Below, piece after piece: positions 1 through 11,900 of a DNA stretch of 64,000 bases. Origin of the DNA: Spodoptera frugiperda (Eukaryota; Arthropoda; Insecta; Lepidoptera; Noctuidae); assembly GCF_023101765.2 (NCBI RefSeq), contig NC_064236.1, positions 13,666,993-13,730,992 on the forward strand, read 5' to 3'. A model generated the notes under the pieces. It made no database searches. It saw nothing but the letters and a program-made list of their open reading frames with translations, and was not told the DNA's origin. The position numbers were made by a program, and so were the translations under genes. The stretch's first letter is position 1. Each line of letters starts with the position of its first letter.

Positions 1-37
1 AGAGGTGGTATCTTCAGGAATGTTGTAAATCTTGTAG

Positions 38-271
38 GTGCTTGATGAGACCATGGACACGCGGCAGTTCGACCCTTACAAGCGTTCTGACGTGTACTCG
101 TTCGGCTTGGTACTGTGGGAGATGGCTCGACGATGCGGTGTCATGCCTGATGAGTACCAGCCTCCTTACTACGATTGCGTGCCACCAGACCCAGCGCTCG
201 AAGACATGCGTCGGGTCGTCTGCATTGAGAAACGGAGACCAAACGTACCGAACAGATGGCATTCGGACCAT
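38..271 (+). CDS. TGF-beta/BMP type I receptor Ser/Thr kinase, penultimate coding exon (partial gene)
   Basis: This 234-base, phase-0 exon of 78 codons is bounded by an AG acceptor at 36-37 and a GTAAGT donor at 272. It encodes the C-lobe of a type I receptor kinase: LDETMD, then the subdomain IX signature SDVYSFGLVLWEMARRC, then an EYQPPYYD...DPALEDMRRVVC stretch and RPNVPNRW. In the family these lie downstream of the activation segment, and the receptor phosphorylates R-Smads at the plasma membrane. The start is a splice junction, not a translation start, and the upstream exons are outside the window. Orthology is unsettled. ARRC and PYYD recall activin/TGF-beta receptors (baboon, ALK4). 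LDET, PP-YYD and RPN-PNRW-SD recall saxophone/ALK2. The family call is firm; the subfamily is not. Confidence 0.9.
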
Positions 272-1734
272 GTAAGTGATACCTGCTTTACAGTACTATT
301 TTCCATTATTCAAAACGTTCACAACTTCTCAACTTCATACATTTTTAAGCATTGAAGTTCGAGGCTAAACAATACAATTGTCCTCTGAGGATTACTATAT
401 AGTATTGGGGATTATAAATAGAACAGTCGTTCTACACCTGTTTTCCTGTTTCTTAACTTTATTCTTGTATCAACGCAACGGGTTTTCTTGCAATTTTCAC
501 TGTTATTTAGGGAAAGAGAAAAAGCTAATAAGAACTACCAGGCCTAGCGTTATCTACTAAAGAACATTGTAATTCAGATTTTTTCTATAAATAATATCGA
601 TCATGTTTTGGAAAAAAAAATCTAGCAGTTACATTGTGAACTCGTTACTATCACCCGTTACTTCTATATTAACTTATTGTCATCCCCGATAGTACATATC
701 TTCTAGCAGGGCTTTACCCGCAGTAATCATATTTATCTTTTAACTAATTAATAAGGTTTTAGGTAATTATGAGTATATGCTTGAATAAAGGAATCGATCG
801 AGGCTATAACTCAATTGATGGTTGTTACTTACGTCACATAATTATAAAAATGTAACATGAACTAGTGCTATGTTTCACATTACAAACACCATAGAGACTG
901 TTTATAAATCAAAACACACAACAACACGAGACGGTTCGTTGTCCCGGTCGCAATATTTATGGCGGACGACTGTAGACTGAAACTTTTTTTAGCCATCTTC
1001 GACTGTAAAGAGTCTCACGGAGTTGGCTTCTTTTGTTTCCCCATGCTTTTGGAGTTTCTCTTAGTGTAAAATGCTCGCTAAATATAGATTACACAGCCCG
1101 GTCTGGACAGACTGCATTGTTTTCTAACTTTAAACATTTCTTTTTAATTACGAATTATACTTTACCTACATAGAGGTATAATTTACCAACGTGTGGTCAG
1201 ATAAGCGTTGATAATGAATATAAAGGTACGATATGAAACAAAAGTAAAAGTTGAATCGAATGATTCACTGTTATCAGTAATTTATAATCGTAATTCACAT
1301 AAACCTACTAAACAAACATTACGTATTGTGACGCGCGCGCACAAATTAAGTTGTCGATAACGATTGAATTAGTTGCGCTCCATTACATCTCACATACATA
1401 GAAAAAAAAAAGAAAAGAAAGAAAGAAAATGTCTTTCTCTTTTTCATGTACATATAGTATTGTATTTTTATTATCGTGTATTTATGTAATAAATACCTAC
1501 AAATCCATTAACTACATTAACTGAGTTTTTACTGAAAAAAAAAAATATTTTATACACTACCCTATACAATATTTAGGACGTCAGTACGTATTTGTTAGAT
1601 TGAAGCAGATGAACGGTATACTCACTGACTGCTATGTAAATGGTTACGCATGCGGCGTCACCAGCGTGTAATATTTGTACTGATAGAATGTTAATGCATA
1701 ACAAATTAAGCAACAATTTGTATGTTCAACACAG
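272..1734 (+). other. Last intron of the type I receptor gene
   Basis: The intron runs from GTAAGT to a CAACACAG acceptor at 1727-1734. It is AT-rich, with an A-rich GAAA-type simple tract near 1400-1430. I see no coding exon or recognisable repeat in it. Confidence 0.8.
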
Positions 1735-1860
1735 GTGCTGTCCTCTATATCGAAGGTGATGAAGGAGTGCTGGTACCAGAACCCAGCCGCCCGCCTCACC
1801 GCACTTCGCATCAAGAAGACGCTTGCCAACATCTGCACGCCCGACTACATCAAGCTGTAA
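1735..1860 (+). CDS. TGF-beta/BMP type I receptor Ser/Thr kinase, terminal coding exon
   Basis: This final exon of 41 codons plus TAA follows an acceptor ending at 1734 and continues phase 0 from the exon at 38-271. It encodes the end of kinase subdomain XI: KVMKECWYQNPAARLTALRI, then KKTL and a short tail NICTPDYIKL. KECWYQNP-ARLTALRIKKTL is diagnostic of type I receptors, and the Arg of ARL is the invariant subdomain XI arginine. The protein stops a few residues after KKTL, as type I receptors do; type II receptors carry long tails. The tail does not by itself separate saxophone-like from baboon-like receptors. Together the two exons give about 119 residues of a protein expected to be roughly 500. 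Confidence 0.9.
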   Translation: MLSSISKVMKECWYQNPAARLTALRIKKTLANICTPDYIKL

Positions 1861-4800
1861 GTGCGAAGCGAACACATAGTACTCGCCTTATTTCATTGAG
1901 CTCATTCATGTTCAATTTGCCATCAAATCGATCAAGATGTCGATTTGAACATCATTTAACGATTATCGCTTGTGGAATCGATTGCTGTTCACTCTCATTC
2001 TTGTAATCGACTACGTGCCGTTTTCACTTCATGCTTCAAGGAAGACGAACAACAGGTGTGCGGTAACTGTTTAATGTTGAAACATTTCTCTGAATGTGTT
2101 CTTGCCGTGTGATCCGTTTGTCTTTTGCTGCAATCGATTAAACATATTGTGTAATGTTTAGGGATGTCGAGCTGGATGAAATAAGGGTTTGATACTTGGA
2201 CTTTGCATCGTTTCTGAATGGACTAGATTTTCAAGCTACGAGCATGACTCCTGATCCCTACCTCTTAGAATATATTTGTGTAAAATCTTGAAGGAGCATT
2301 TATTTAATACTATCATATGGATTTGAAGTTGTAGTGATATTTTTTTCGTTACCAACTACGTAAGTTTAACCTGTGTTAAGTGTTCCGATTCGTTTATTGT
2401 GCATAATAAAATAGAGCCGTACTTTTATTTTTGTAAACTATGTTTTCTGTGATATGAAATTAAATCGCAGCTATTGTTATAAGTTTTATTTGTGTTTGTT
2501 ATTATAATCATAGCTCTACGTGCGACTGCCGCGCTGTCGCGTTGGACTTTGTATATGTAAACGCAGTTTTGGTGTAATTTAATGATTTCTTTCTTCCACA
2601 TAGACGCTTTACGAAGTGTATGTAACATTGTAAGCTCGTTGTATGAAACCGTTGTTAGCCATCAACAGATATCGTGAGACGGTACATGCAAGGCCGTAGC
2701 TAAGAGGTTCCGAGACTTCCGAACCTGGCGAGACAACCGCGCTCCCGACTGACTTACCGACTACTCTTCCGTTATAATTATAACTCCCCGATTACAATAT
2801 ATTTTACTATGTAACTAACAAAGACTAACGCATACAAACAGTGATTTAATTGTGGTTGTGAATTACAAATCTATTTCTAACAAAATTAAAATGTACTTAA
2901 GTATTAAAATAATTTCAAGTTAACAGCGATGACAATACTTTATCTGGCTACGGCCTTGGAAACACGTCTTCCTAAAACGAGCACTTGTCTAAGTTTAATT
3001 GTTAAATTAAGATTATGTGCATATGCAGGTTTAAGTTCTGTTCGGAAAGAGCGCATCGGCACATTTGTATGTAACGTTATATTAATATTGCGTTAGGTTT
3101 ATGGTATACTTAAGTGATTTCTAGTGTCGTGGACGCGAGGTTAGAGTTAGTCACTTTGGTGAGTTTTAACATAATTTTGATACATCAGTAAAGCACCTAT
3201 TTTCTTACTTATTCCGAAATTGGAATCCTTGGCGTTAAGATATTTCGAGTTTGTATATAATGAACCGTGTTTACACACTACTACGACCTACTGTATGCGT
3301 AAGGACTTTGATAAGTAAGCACGTAGATTTCATACTTTTGTGTAATGTTACATGTAGACTAACTATTTTATTTATTGTCTCTTATTTAGGATGATCTACC
3401 GCCAGTGAACGCTTGCGACATTGTACTTCTAATTTTACATACAAATACATATTTGTTGTTTATAAAAGAAAATTATCTTTGGTAAAATATTCATGAGCGC
3501 ATATTAAGGTTAAGTTGTTGAGCATTTGATATGATTAATATATATTCGAGTAAGAAAGTGTAACAGTTAACTAAATTCGTCGACAAGTAAAACTTAGAGA
3601 CTGAATGTAGCTCCAGTAAATTTTAGACCTCATTGCCTTTTGGTGACCTCATCTTGTGGTGATTCGGTGTTTATACAAGTGCTTCGAATTTGTTTTCATG
3701 TCGTCCGACTTATATGAACACGATTATTTGGCGTCGTCCAAAACCAAGTATGCGTCTAAAATAAATTCGACTCATAGGCGTAAAGTGGCCCTTAATAATA
3801 ACATTTTAAAGTTGGATCAAAATATTTTTTTACAATTTTAGATTTTATCGCTGTAGCAGCGTAGTGTAGTGTTGTCACGAACAAATACGCGCGTGCACCG
3901 CCTGCGACGCAACGACTTGTATCAGCAGCGACTATAAACGTAATTATAGTACAATATAGCAGTCTGTCCGTCTGCCGCACTCGGGACTCGGGTTTGTTAA
4001 ATTCCATATTTTAGTCTATGTTAGAAGTCGCGTTACTTGCTTCGACGCTCCAGGAGCCTAGGTAATATTCCATTGTCATTGATAGTTCTCTAGTTGAGAT
4101 GGTTGTTGCATATAAATATAACATTTACGTGTGTTGCCCTTCCCTTCCAAACTTTAATATAATAGCCAAACATTTGCCTCCCTATCTTAATGTTAATGCG
4201 CTTAAACGCATGTGAGTACTAGGATCCGTTATTCAGTAAATCTGAAAGTAAATGTTAATACTAAATGTAGATTTTGTACTCCTTAGTCAGACTCAAATGA
4301 AGTAGTAGCGTGTTAATATTACCTTATTCAACGTATTTAAGCGAATATTGTGTGTTTATTGAAGTAATGTAGACTTCCGACGATTAGTGTGTCGCTCGAG
4401 CTATTGTTAAATTAAGAAAATTATCCTCAATTCTATTAGGTACTTTGATGTCACAAACACGGATGAATATTATTTTTAAGAAGGATATATTTGCCTTTTA
4501 CAATCTTGAAGCAATAATATTACCTACTGTTTTAACAGGTTTATTAAATATTTATTAAAAAGTTTATATAAACATCTGTATTGTCTGTTTGAAAGTATAA
4601 AGTGTTAAAGATTGGTCGCGCATCGCATGTGTACAACTTGTATCTGTACGTACTGTACGTAGCGTACGTGGCGCGCAGCCTCATCACATGCGACAGTCGG
4701 CGCGCAATTGTTTTGTGATATTGTCAATTGTACAACTTGAGTAGCAGAACGCAGTTAAATATCGATGTTGTTTTAGTGTTAACATTTTAATACTCTGTAA

Positions 4801-5850
4801 AACGTCTAGATTCCATCGAAGAAGCAATTTTTATACAATATACCATTTTAATTACATATGGATAAATAGTATAGCATTTGTAACTCTGTATTAAGATTTA
4901 AAGATCCTATTATCATGTGTTTGTAATTTTTCAAAGATAGTCTATTGTTTGGTATAAATAATATAAATGAAATAAAAATATTGTTAGTCTATAAGTGTTA
5001 TGTTATATAACGGAAACACTCCATACGTTCTACGAATAGCGTAAAACTGAAAAGCAATAGCCAATCTACAATTTCTATATTACGGTTTTAAGTGAAAATG
5101 TCAAATGACGACTCATGTAAGTGGAAGCTAGCATGCAAGCATAAGAGCAAAGTACTCTTTAGTCTCAAAGTATTTGGTAATGAGGAAGGCAACGTGAGGT
5201 TTGGCAGCGCGAGGTGAAGCCTGTGCACGGCGAGTGCACGGACACAAGATCTCATTGTTTTAAAAAGATGTTCAATCGGCATAGTATATTGATGTTAGTA
5301 GGTAGGTATGTAAGGGTATTTTTACGTTGAGATTATATAAGATAATAAGAAAGTATATTTTACCAGCTTTAATGCTATTCTCGCTGATTTAAATCCTCTA
5401 CACTTGGTAGGATTTGTTCGCCATTGCCATCCTTATTACTAAATACTAAGAGCCAATCGGAACATCTCGTGTTATTAAAATGTATGTCATTCGTGTAATA
5501 CGTATCTTTAAGGATATGAGAATATTTTAGAATTTCTAGATTTAGGACGTCAAGTTCAAATTATTGTCATAAAATGAGAAATGTACAAGCATCAAACTTT
5601 GTTTGAAATTATTTGATGAGCAATACCAAGAGAGTACAAGTAATGTTTTACTGAAGTGCAATAACTAAACATGGACAAATGCAGCATCATATCACATGAG
5701 CATACGAATTGGATGGTTTATATTCCAATATTAATGATTTTATGTAAATATAATTATTTAATTATCCCACTGCGTAAGTTTTATTCTTTGGTTATGGAGT
5801 GGACTAATTAATTTAATATTATAATAAATAAAACCAGTGTTTTATATTGA
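1861..5850 (+). other. Presumptive long AU-rich 3' UTR of the receptor gene
   Basis: About 4 kb without a coding exon lies between the receptor stop codon and a strong poly(A) signal pair at 5823-5832. Earlier AATAAA hexamers occur at 2405-2410 and 4970-4975, so alternative shorter ends are possible. The stretch is rich in ATTTA-like and TTTTTGTA-like runs and carries no transposon I recognise, whereas everything beyond about 6.0 kb is repeat-rich. That contrast supports a transcribed UTR, but the UTR call is inference. Confidence 0.45.
5823..5832 (+). terminator. Overlapping double poly(A) signal
   Basis: Two overlapping AATAAA hexamers (5823-5828 and 5827-5832) are followed by a T/G-rich downstream element. 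This is the most plausible 3' end of the receptor transcript. Confidence 0.5.
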
Positions 5851-6029
5851 ATTTTGTTTTATTTTCGAATTACTAACACTCAGTCAATACAGCCTTACTA
5901 GCTATATCGACTGGTCATTATCCTACACCTCCAATCACACAATTATGTTTAAGATATTATATTCGTTTTAGGTATAAATGCTGAAATACCCATGTTAGAA
6001 AGCATGGTATTTGTAATGGTGTTTGTTAC

Positions 6030-6244
6030 CCATTTATTACATACATACATAACCTCTCGCTTGCTTCCCATGGGGATAGGTAGAAACTGGAACGCCAAGT
6101 ATAAGTAAGTTACCGGGGCTCCGGCTCAAAGCAAGAGAAGGAACGGGGTGGTTTTTAGTCAGTAAGAGTCTGACACTCCCTCTCGCCTCACCCAAGGCGG
6201 GAGAAGTCATTGGATGATTTTGTCCCCTCAAAAAAAAAAAAAAA
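6030..6244 (+). repeat. SINE, family A, copy 1
   Basis: A roughly 215-base unit starts near ATACATACATAACC and carries the body GGAACGGGGTGGTTTTTAGT, AGTCTGACACTCCCTCTCGC and GATGATTTTGTCCCCTC, then an A-run of about 14. The same body recurs at 45534-45730 (inverted), 45801-45892 and 56040-56262. The multiple dispersed copies with a 3' A-tail show it is a short retroposon. HaSE-type noctuid SINEs are a plausible relative, but the family name is not checked. Confidence 0.75.
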
Positions 6245-6290
6245 GTATAACACTAACTGCTAAGTGTATTTAAACGAAAATAAAATAAAT

Positions 6291-6309
6291 AGAGAGAGAG
6301 AGAGAGAGA
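6291..6309. repeat. (AG)n microsatellite
   Basis: Nine uninterrupted AG units lie just after the SINE tail. Confidence 0.9.
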
Positions 6310-6706
6310 TTCATTAATATAGATATGTAATAATCTAGAATAACATATTATACAAGCTTTTCTTTATTCCGAAGCAGAAATTAGTAATATTATAAATAAC
6401 AACGAACAGTGGGTAAAATACACCCACGCTCCGCCACGGCTTAGTCTACTTCTGTTTGAAAGGTATCACAGGCATGGTTCACTGTGCCATAGCCCATAGC
6501 TCATTAAATTCTGTCCCAGGGTTCTCCATACATTAACACGTTTTTATTAGGTTGAGTTATAATTTCGAAACATGAATGGGCGGCGCACGCATGACCCCAG
6601 AGACTCCCTACCTACTGTTTGGAAGCTTTCAAAGCTATGGTTTTCGAATAACTGAAATAATTATTCACTAATGTCAATTTTTTCGGCTTGAGAACCGAAT
6701 CCATAG

Positions 6707-7013
6707 GAGCCAGTCTACACGGCGCGTTGCGGTGCGTTGCGTCGTCGCAACGCAAATATTTTGACGCATAGCCGGCCACACGGGCGCTGCGCCATCGCAG
6801 CGTTACTATGACGCAGTCTTCACGTCTTAAATACAAAAACGTAGACGTCGCACGAGTACACCCCTCTCGCTTCGTCTAGGGGGCTGCTGTCCGTCATGTG
6901 TGCGTTGCGACGACGCAACGCGCCGTGTGAACACCTTGGTTATTTGTATGTAAAACAACGCAAGGACAGCACTGCGACGACGACGCAACGCAACGCACGT
7001 GTGGACTGGCTCT
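6707..7013. repeat. TIR MITE, 307 bp
   Basis: The two ends are imperfect inverted repeats over about 45 bases: GAGCCAGTCTACAC at the left and GTGTGGACTGGCTC at the right. Inner GCGTTGCGTCGTCGCAACGC-type blocks pair between the arms. There is no ORF. The ends resemble those of hAT/P-type non-autonomous elements, but I cannot see a clear target-site duplication. Confidence 0.7.
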
Positions 7014-7360
7014 AACTCTTACTCTTTTTTGGAAAATGGGCACAGGCACAGGCCTTTGTAGTCCTAGAAGTAGTCATCACCATTCCACATACTACGCTGA
7101 AAGCATACTATTTTTAAATTTGCCCAAACTGAAGCTAACTTTTTAAAATAAACTATTTCTTGAACGGTAGTATAATTATGTATCCGGTTACGGCAGGTTC
7201 TTTCTACCCTTATAAGTACCAGGTTTCTGAATGTATATCATTATTCGCTGGGAAAAGGGTTCAAAGGCGGACGCTTAGCTGTTCATTTCTCTCACTAAAT
7301 CCCTAAAGTACTATTGACTAGAAAAAATCAGTTAAAAGTACTTTTGACTAATTTTTTTTT

Positions 7361-7592
7361 TATAACTTCACGCCTTTAGTCCCCTAAAGGGGTAGGCAGA
7401 GGTGCACATTATGGCACATAATGCCAATGTACACCCACATTTCACAATTTATGTTGTAAGTCTGATGTAATAGGTGGTGAGCCTATTGCCATATACCGGG
7501 CACATTTCCAGACTCCGTGCTACCACTGAGAAATTTCGGAAATACCGAAAAAAGCCCAATAATACTTCGCCCGACCCGGGAATCGAACCCGA
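7361..7592 (-). repeat. tRNA-derived SINE, family B, truncated copy
   Basis: Read on the - strand it has a pol III B-box-like GGGTTCGATTCC, then TTTCTCAGTGGTAGCACGGA, the 'atatggcaatag' body and a 3' end GTGCACCTCTGCCTACCCC. The same body is seen at 46833, 56848, 60402 and 62618. The A-box half of the tRNA head is missing. Confidence 0.75.
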
Positions 7593-8499
7593 CTTTTGAC
7601 TTTTGACTGAAAGTTATTGATCATTAGTACTTATACAATCATATACAACATTTTAGATGATTTTGCTTTGCCCTCTCAAAAAATTAAAGGTACATATTTT
7701 GTAAATGTTCTGTCTGTGGTGTCGAAGTTTTTATTATTTAGGCTGGCAATAATGATAGGTAATTGTCACCTAATGTCACCGATGTCATTGGCAATGTTTG
7801 GATTTTAAAACTTTTAAAAAGTTGGTTTTTCTGCTTTCGGGAATCGTCCTCACGAATCAGAGAAAAGTATTTCTTCGGAGAATAAAATAAGTGAACGTGA
7901 AGACAGATGTTATTTTTATTTTGAATTAAATTTTAAGCTAAGGATACACTATAAGGGACGATTTTACCACATATTTAGGTGACACTTGCCCAGCGAAGTC
8001 CGCCGATTTTACCTGAAATAATATGGTAATAACGCGCGACCCATGTCCATAATGACGTTGATGTTGCTAAATATGTTGACCAAAGACCGGGGCAACGTCG
8101 TGTAATTTCACCCAACGTCGATGGCGACACGTGTTTCCGCATTATATCCTAGAATATCCTTGGCTTTAGTGTTTGGGTCACAATGTTGGATGCTCGAATG
8201 ATACACCCATTTTCGACGCATTTCCATTTAATGTTTTTTCCTATGGCAGAAATAATAGATTATCGATTATTAGATTAGAATATTATTATAATAGATTAAT
8301 GAATAACTAAAAACATTCTTTCAACATTTATTCTTACAGTTAAAGCAGTAATTTCGTTATACATTGTCTTAAAAATATATTTATAATCTATATAAGTAAA
8401 AATCTTTATTAAATTGAATCATAATTATTTAACACAAATCTAAAACTTGGTTGAAAGTTAAAACTATTTATAGTCTATCCTAACCCTAACCGCCAAAAA
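7593..8499. other. Intergenic DNA, possible degenerate MITE
   Basis: No gene is visible. TAAGCTAAGGATA near 7935 and its approximate reverse complement TATCCTTGGCTTTA near 8155-8172 could be the ends of a roughly 240-bp MITE, but the match is short. The rest is AT-rich without recognisable structure. Confidence 0.3.
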
Positions 8500-8863
8500 G
8501 GTTAAATATTTTTCAAAGTAGCAACACTGTGACATATTGCGCGTTGAGCGCTAAGCGCTAATGCGAATTAATAGTTTTTGATTTCGCCGTCTACTCTACT
8601 GGTGGTTTTATCACTTCTATCTACATTTTTGTAATTTGCTATTTAAAGTTAAATTTTCGTTGCGCTTTGTTTTCGGTGAACAGTGAATTTAAATTTTAAC
8701 TATTGGTAGTGGTCGGACCTCCCTCCAAGCGTTTCTTTGACACATTTTACAGACGCCATGTTTGTCACGTTTTTGCCAGTTGTGAATATATTTAGCCAAA
8801 AATTGTATTTGCAGTAGCGTTACTTCGTAAAATTGTTGAACAGTGCCCTATACCAGTTCCACA
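8500..8863 (+). promoter_or_regulatory. Promoter / 5' UTR region of Nup153
   Basis: This region precedes the Nup153 start codon and contains no repeat I recognise. A GC-punctuated stretch near 8535-8570 (GCGCGTTGAGCGCTAAGCGC) and the absence of an obvious TATA box fit a housekeeping promoter. The transcription start is not determined. Confidence 0.35.
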
Positions 8864-8929
8864 ATGAGTCAAAAAACACCCAGAAATAAGGAAAAGCGAT
8901 CGCGTTCACCTTCTAATGAAACTAACAAT
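8864..8929 (+). CDS. Nup153: Nup153 coding exon 1
   Basis: It encodes 22 residues, MSQKTPRNKEKRSRSPSNET plus NN, a basic N-terminus, and ends at GTAAGT in phase 0. The frame stays open for 39 codons beyond the donor (to 9046), so a retained-intron form would add an unrelated tail. I prefer the splice because the donor is consensus and the phase matches exon 2. Confidence 0.8.
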
Positions 8930-11900
8930 GTAAGTAATAACCAAATTCCCGCTCTTGGCGACAATGTCGTTGCGTTTTTCAAGAAATGTGTGGCCTCACG
9001 CGTTGTTTGTGTGTATTTATACACTTGCTTGGCGAGTGACTTTTAAATATATTGCTAGAGTACACTTTTAAATCGAGTTTTGAATACATTTAGCAACTTA
9101 CGCTTTTGCGAAGATTCAGACTTGTCAAAGTCCATGCTTTATTGAATAATTTTGTTTTCCTTATGGATCAAAGATATGAAACAATCTATTCATAAAAGTC
9201 ATACTGTATTGACAGAATCAGACATGTATGATTTCATTAGCTAAATGTATGATTTTTGTGCATTGAGCTACCATTGAGATATTGATCTGAGACTGCACAT
9301 CTATAAGTTATGTTACTATATCTACCTATATAGGTTACTGACTCTTATGTTGCATGCTGATTGATGCTACACAATTCCCATGTAGAGTCCAGATATTTCT
9401 AAGAAACAAACCAATGTATTGTTTGCATATTTACTATTAATCAAGTAAGGAATCTTGTGATTCATTTGTTGTTTCACAACATTTCACATTGATTTAATGA
9501 CAAGTTGATACATGCATTATCAATGCTTTGAGTGCATCATGTTGTGCTAGTTTCATAGTGTACATGCTTTATTAGACAGTGCAGTTAGGATTATTGCATT
9601 GCAACTTGTTGCTTAGAGAGATAAGTTCATTTATTAAGGGTTGACTGGTGGTTGTTTTATTTTTTTATATGGAATAGCTGTAAATGGACAGACATATCTC
9701 CTGATGGTGAGCAATCAGCACCACCAAATGATACCCACAATTTTAATAAATAAGAAACACAAAATGATATTATTTATGTTGCTTATTCTAGTCAAGATTT
9801 ATTCATAATATGTTTATGTTGCTTACAAATCCTTGTTTGTATCACTTAGATAAGATTATGGTCAAGGCTGTTAACTCGTGCGAGAAGCTAAATAACCATT
9901 TGATAAGGTGTCTCATTTACTGATGAAAAATCAATAATTTTAATTATTTACCCACATCATTTTAAATCTATTAATCTAGCCTTGACTGGACCGTAGGTCT
10001 CCTCGACATAAAAGGATTACTCTACTTTCACATAATATCAGCGCTTGGTAGATAGGTTGTGTATTACAGTTTAAAAAGAGTTCTACAGCCTAGTAATATG
10101 TAGTTCCTTACCAGCACCAGCCATCTGCAGTAGTAGTAGGGATGTGATGCCCGAATACTCAAGCTACTCAATTTTAAGACACTCAAATGTAGTTCTGCCA
10201 TTATCAATTCTTTATAATATGACAGAGATAGCACAATATTTATGTACAACTTAAAATTGAGTAGTGTTTAAAAGGTAGATTTATTATGTTGTATCATCGG
10301 TGTAGATGATTAAGTAAATAATTAGTGGTGCAGCAATGTCCAGCCATTAGATTACTGTTGAATTGAACTTAATACCTTTACCAACTTACTAATACCAACT
10401 GAAGATAATTTTACATGTGCCTATAGCTACTGCGGGTTTATGTTGTTTCTTGTTGATGTTGATATTCAGTTCATTGAATCTTGTTTAGTTAAGGATAATG
10501 ACAATTTATACCCAATTTAGTTAATTATCAACAACTACTTGTATACATAATATACTTGTAAATAAAGCGATGATTGCAGTACCAAGGTTGTGTTATTGGA
10601 TTTTGAACATTTAAATTCGTTCTATGTACAAATTCTCAATTAGTTTGAAGGTATGGCTGCTGAGCAAAGATATTCTATAGGACATTTGATATGTTAAAAA
10701 GAAGTAATTAATCCACCAATCAGTCTTAAAAATTAGATATTAATTAGTTAATTCTTATTTGTATCTTAGTTCGCTCGCTAATCGCACAATTTAGCGACAT
10801 TTTATTTGATGTTTAGTTTCTGCGATTTTATTGCAAATGCTTGAGTGTACCTTGCATATGAAGCTATTTTTTTTGTTAATAATTTGCGATTTAAGGAGAG
10901 TCAGAATATTTTGATTTTCTCTGCCATCGCGATAAGGAATATTGATGAAATATGATGTTTTAATAATTTTAAAATCCTCTCTGGACAGCAAAGTTTTCTT
11001 TTAAAAATATTTTACTTTTATTATAAGCATTTATTTTTGATTTTGTTTTCAGTCATTTGTCAAGAATGTGACATCCAGAGTATCGGGCTTACTGCCCAGT
11101 ATCACAAAGTGGTTCAGTAGCCCCCGCTCTTCAAATGCAAATGGTTCCGCACCAGTTGCTGATGCTTCAGATTCTTCAGATGATGAAGTAGTGGACACCC
11201 CGGAAGTAGCTCAACAACCACCTGCCAAACGCATGCGGTTTAACCCTCCCGGAACTTATAATCACTACAGCCCTGCAGATGTAAGATACTATTTATACAC
11301 ACAGTAATTGATTATAAATTTTTATAAAGAGTACATATCGAGGGGTAACGGGCTATTTGGTTTAAGCGACATTTTTGCAACTTTACAGGAGAGCCTTTTA
11401 AAGTTCGAAATTTCGAAATAAAATTCATAACAAAAAAACTTCTGCAGTTATTTAAACGGGGTAAACTGCATTGAAATTTAATTAAAAATATCTAGTTGTT
11501 GATGCTAATACCAAATAAAGCGGACCTTTATTTACAAAGATAAATGTCGCTTAATACAACGTGCCCTTTTTTAGAGACAGGAAAAACGATTTAAGTGACT
11601 TCATAACTACAACTGGCTACAGGGGAAAAAGTTAAGCGACAACGCATTCTATTTACGGAGTAAGCCAAAAGGTATGAAGTAACGAAACCCAAAATTAGTA
11701 GAAGCAAGCTATTTATCTTAACTACCAATTTAGATTCAAATGACTGTCAGGCTAAATTACTTATGTGACATATAACATTGAAATTGTAACGTTTAATGTT
11801 TATGGTTTATATATCTAAGACTATCAATGGCTGTTAAAACAACCAGGATATTTTGCAATCACCGAAAATTTCAGGTGCTTACATTGAATAAATGAATAAA

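Noticed and set aside
4630..4690. Palindrome-rich GTACGTACTGTACGTAGCGTACG stretch considered as a regulatory site
   Set aside because: Short self-complementary units without any spacing or partner. It could be chance in a UTR.
8930..9046. Open frame continuing from Nup153 exon 1 through the GTAAGT
   Set aside because: The consensus donor and the phase-0 match to exon 2, which encodes the conserved Nup153 N-terminal segment, make splicing more likely. The extension has no family feature.
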